Assembly (NCBI RefSeq): GCF_003345295.1
Contig: NZ_CP031055.1
Coordinates: 1,488,001-1,552,000, forward strand
Source: Vibrio splendidus
GTDB lineage: Bacteria > Pseudomonadota > Gammaproteobacteria > Enterobacterales > Vibrionaceae
Length of the DNA stretch: 64,000 nucleotides
Direction: 5' to 3'
Under the pieces are notes generated by a model, which saw only the letters and a list, made by a program, of their open reading frames with translations, was not told the origin of the DNA and made no database searches. A program made the position numbers and the translations under genes. Below are positions 62,222 through 64,000 of this stretch, piece after piece (position 1 is the stretch's first letter; each line of letters opens with the position of its first letter).

Positions 62222-63577
62222 TTGATCACCGTTGATAAACAAGATGCGATAACACTCAAAATTAACCATGCAATGGCGAAGACCAAAAAGCTCGACATGG
62301 ACGTTTATCTATTCATTCCCGGTGAACTCGGACTCACTCCCGAAGTACTTTCTGAAAGTGCCTTTTTCTACAGCTCAATTACTCAAAAGCGCGCCTACTA
62401 CAGTGACAAGACACTGTTACCTTTGGTACACAGTCGCTTGGCAAAACGTGGACGCTTATCAACGACACAGTATCGTGTGAGTTTGAGTTTGTTCGCATAT
62501 CAATATGTTATTGCTTTAGATAAAGCCGTGAGCAGTTTAAATAAGACTGATAGTGACGACGTAACAGCGGATGAGGTTGATGAAGTCATTGAGCTCGCGT
62601 TAGACATCTTGAAGAAGCTTCGCCGAAGTATTCCTTATGAAGAAAACCTCAAACGCTACTACGCAAACATTGATAACTATCTTTCTTGGTACACAGAGCA
62701 AAAATTCTTATCTCTGGTCTCTCATATGCCGCGTGGCAGTGAGTACTCGACGATAAAAGAGCGACTCTTGACGCTGTGTGACAAAGAGACAGCCCATCGT
62801 AAACTTAATCGCTATAACTCAGCCAAAGTTCGTGAAGACGTAACGCGCCTGAGTAACAAGATGCGACTGCTGCGACGTTTGATAGAACACCCTATCGTAC
62901 TCAAGGAGAAGACCACCTCCATGGGTAAAAACGTTAAGCGTGCCGTTAAAGGTATTGCGACAGGCTTAGTCATGGTGGTCGTGACGACAACCGTCATATT
63001 GGCTCGTGATTTTCTAGGAGAGATTACCGCTTCTTTCATCGTGTCGATGTCATTTATCTACGCACTGCGTGAAATATTTAAAGATGACTTGAGAGACATC
63101 CTTTGGCGTTGGCTTCGTAAAGGCAAACCCAAGTGGAAGCGTCGCTACTTTGACCCAACAACCAATAAATCTGTCGGCCACAAGCTTGAATGGTTGGACT
63201 ATGCGAACTTTTCCAAGTTAGCTGACCGTATTCAATCAATACGCAAGAAACGTGTCGTTCAGCGTGAAGAGCAAGTCTTGCACTATCGTTCACATACCGA
63301 GATGTCGACGTCAACATTCATGAGTGGTTACGAGGAGACTCGTGAAACGTTATCGATCAGCCTGAGAGCGCTGACACGCTTGATGGACAAGGGGTCAAAT
63401 AACGTATATCGCCTGAATGAAGGGCAAGTAAGCCGTGAGTCTGTCGAAAAGCGTCACCTGCTCAACCTGATCATTAAGGAGAACAATCACGATACTGAAC
63501 CGACCTATTACCGTTGGAAAATCGTAATGAACCGTTCAAAGATCGTTGATATCGAGCAAATCACCCAAGAGTCATAG
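62222..63577 (+). CDS. Unknown protein with central membrane hairpin
   Basis: 451 residues. A largely helical, charged N-terminal part (1-240) is followed by two hydrophobic segments (GIATGLVMVVVTTTVILA and ITASFIVSMSFIYAL, about 250-285), then a basic stretch (WRWLRKGKPKWKRRYF) and a C-terminal domain of about 150 residues. No signal peptide. I do not recognise a family. Start TTG at 62222 has AGGAGA eight to nine bases upstream, which decides it; ATGs within the frame are much later. Divergent from the CvfB-like gene. A matS-like sequence lies at 62553-62565. Confidence 0.75.
   Translation: MITVDKQDAITLKINHAMAKTKKLDMDVYLFIPGELGLTPEVLSESAFFYSSITQKRAYYSDKTLLPLVHSRLAKRGRLSTTQYRVSLSLFAYQYVIALDKAVSSLNKTDSDDVTADEVDEVIELALDILKKLRRSIPYEENLKRYYANIDNYLSWYTEQKFLSLVSHMPRGSEYSTIKERLLTLCDKETAHRKLNRYNSAKVREDVTRLSNKMRLLRRLIEHPIVLKEKTTSMGKNVKRAVKGIATGLVMVVVTTTVILARDFLGEITASFIVSMSFIYALREIFKDDLRDILWRWLRKGKPKWKRRYFDPTTNKSVGHKLEWLDYANFSKLADRIQSIRKKRVVQREEQVLHYRSHTEMSTSTFMSGYEETRETLSISLRALTRLMDKGSNNVYRLNEGQVSRESVEKRHLLNLIIKENNHDTEPTYYRWKIVMNRSKIVDIEQITQES
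62553..62565. other. matS-like site in the unknown gene at 62222
   Basis: GTGACGACGTAAC matches GTGACRNYGTCAC at 12 of 13 positions, with the same A-for-C change at position 11 as the site upstream of matP. Confidence 0.35.
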
Positions 63578-63585
63578 CGTTGTTA

Positions 63586-63614
63586 CGGTATGTGGATACT
63601 AGATTCACATACCG
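63586..63614. terminator. Hairpin between convergent genes at the window end
   Basis: Nine-bp stem CGGTATGTG/CACATACCG with an 11-base loop, nine bases past the preceding stop; no clear T run, so a weak or stabilising structure. Confidence 0.45.
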
Positions 63615-63694
63615 CTCTTCCACTTGTTCTACGAATGCCTTCAGTTGAACTATGATCTTCAGATTTAGATTCCGACCAACCTTATACTTCCGAG

Positions 63695-64000
63695 CTATTT
63701 TCTAGAAGGAACTTTCTTAATCGAAAGCGTTAGCGTGAACTCCGCCATTGGTTCATCGCCATGCAAAGACGGACATGTCGCGATTATGGTCACGGGTTGA
63801 TTCACACGCTCGCCAGTAGACATAGTTTCAGCCAGCATAGTGTTGATCAGCTCACCATCGTTACAAGTGAAGTGTACGTCACCTTCCGGGCGCTTCAAGA
63901 AGTTACCTGTCACCTCTTTAAATGCCAACGAGATCTTTTCGCCTTGCTGCTGGGATTTACTCATTGCAAGAAAGCCCCCCGCCACATCAGCACCTACTGC
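63695..64000 (-). CDS. Unknown protein, C-terminal part (cut by window end)
   Basis: The minus-strand frame is open from the window end to the stop at 63695. Visible residues include AGGFLAMSKSQQQGEKISLAFKE (split here), GDVHFTCNDGELINTML, VTIIATCPSLHGDEPMAEF and the end SIKKVPSRK. Two Cys. An internal ATG at 63964 (MSKSQQQ) could be a start, but the frame upstream stays open, so the beginning is uncertain. No family recognised. Confidence 0.6.
   Translation of the reverse strand, partial: AVGADVAGGFLAMSKSQQQGEKISLAFKEVTGNFLKRPEGDVHFTCNDGELINTMLAETMSTGERVNQPVTIIATCPSLHGDEPMAEFTLTLSIKKVPSRK

Noticed and set aside
1..64000. CRISPR arrays, rRNA and tRNA genes
   Set aside because: No regularly spaced direct repeats, no rRNA-like stretches and no T-loop/acceptor patterns of tRNA genes were seen.

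Overview
The window is Gammaproteobacterial and almost certainly chromosome 1 of a Vibrio (a V. splendidus-like member of the Vibrionaceae). The support is gene order (potABCD-potD, bax, ttcA, uspE, fnr, the cco cluster and a FIST/hybrid-kinase pair matching V. cholerae nosP-vpsS), Vibrio-type small families (DUF2987, DUF3634, DUF2835, DUF3466) and a moderately AT-rich composition. It lies at the replication terminus: a dif recombination site is at 24557-24584, the Ter-macrodomain organiser matP is 4 kb further on, and one perfect plus several near-perfect matS-like sites are scattered through the window.

Layout. 1-443: 3' part of an ammonium transporter gene with a one-base frameshift. 0.7-2.4 kb: cobB sirtuin and a membrane diguanylate cyclase. 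2.4-7.6 kb: polyamine importer operon potABC with two potD genes. 8-11.7 kb: a membrane protein, bax, a DUF2987 protein and ttcA. 11.8-20.8 kb: uspE, fnr (with an FNR box in front of it) and the cbb3 oxidase assembly and structural genes. 21-24.4 kb: a small membrane protein, then nosP and vpsS. 24.5-28.3 kb: dif followed by an accessory stretch with a broken insertion sequence, a DUF2971 gene, a frameshifted HDOD-like gene and a secreted stand-alone TolA-C-like protein. 28.4-40.5 kb: matP, lonH, fabA, rmf, a DUF3466 protein, uup, a glutaredoxin-like gene, rlmL, zapC and pyrD, a block also collinear with E. coli. 40.9-49 kb: NAD-glutamate dehydrogenase, DUF2835 and pepN. 49-61 kb: an unknown secreted protein, prc-proQ, msrC, an ABC exporter, letA-letB and rsmF. 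61-64 kb: a possible small RNA, a CvfB-like RNA-binding protein and two unknown proteins, the last cut by the window end.

How the genes fit together. FNR, the cbb3 high-affinity oxidase with its copper-loading factors, and the nitric-oxide sensor NosP with kinase VpsS form a contiguous low-oxygen/NO module that feeds biofilm and quorum-sensing control. Polyamine uptake and the diguanylate cyclase are also biofilm-related inputs in vibrios. MatP, dif and ZapC belong to chromosome-terminus organisation and division. LetA/LetB, Prc, PyrD, FabA and the DUF3466 GlyGly-CTERM protein concern the envelope or membrane lipids.

The least expected observations are: dif followed directly by a decaying accessory island that holds a secreted TolA-domain protein; four separate degenerate tandem repeats, each of four 15- or 18-bp units, at gene ends; a hairpin burying the letA start; and an orphan strong terminator suggesting an unannotated RNA after rsmF.
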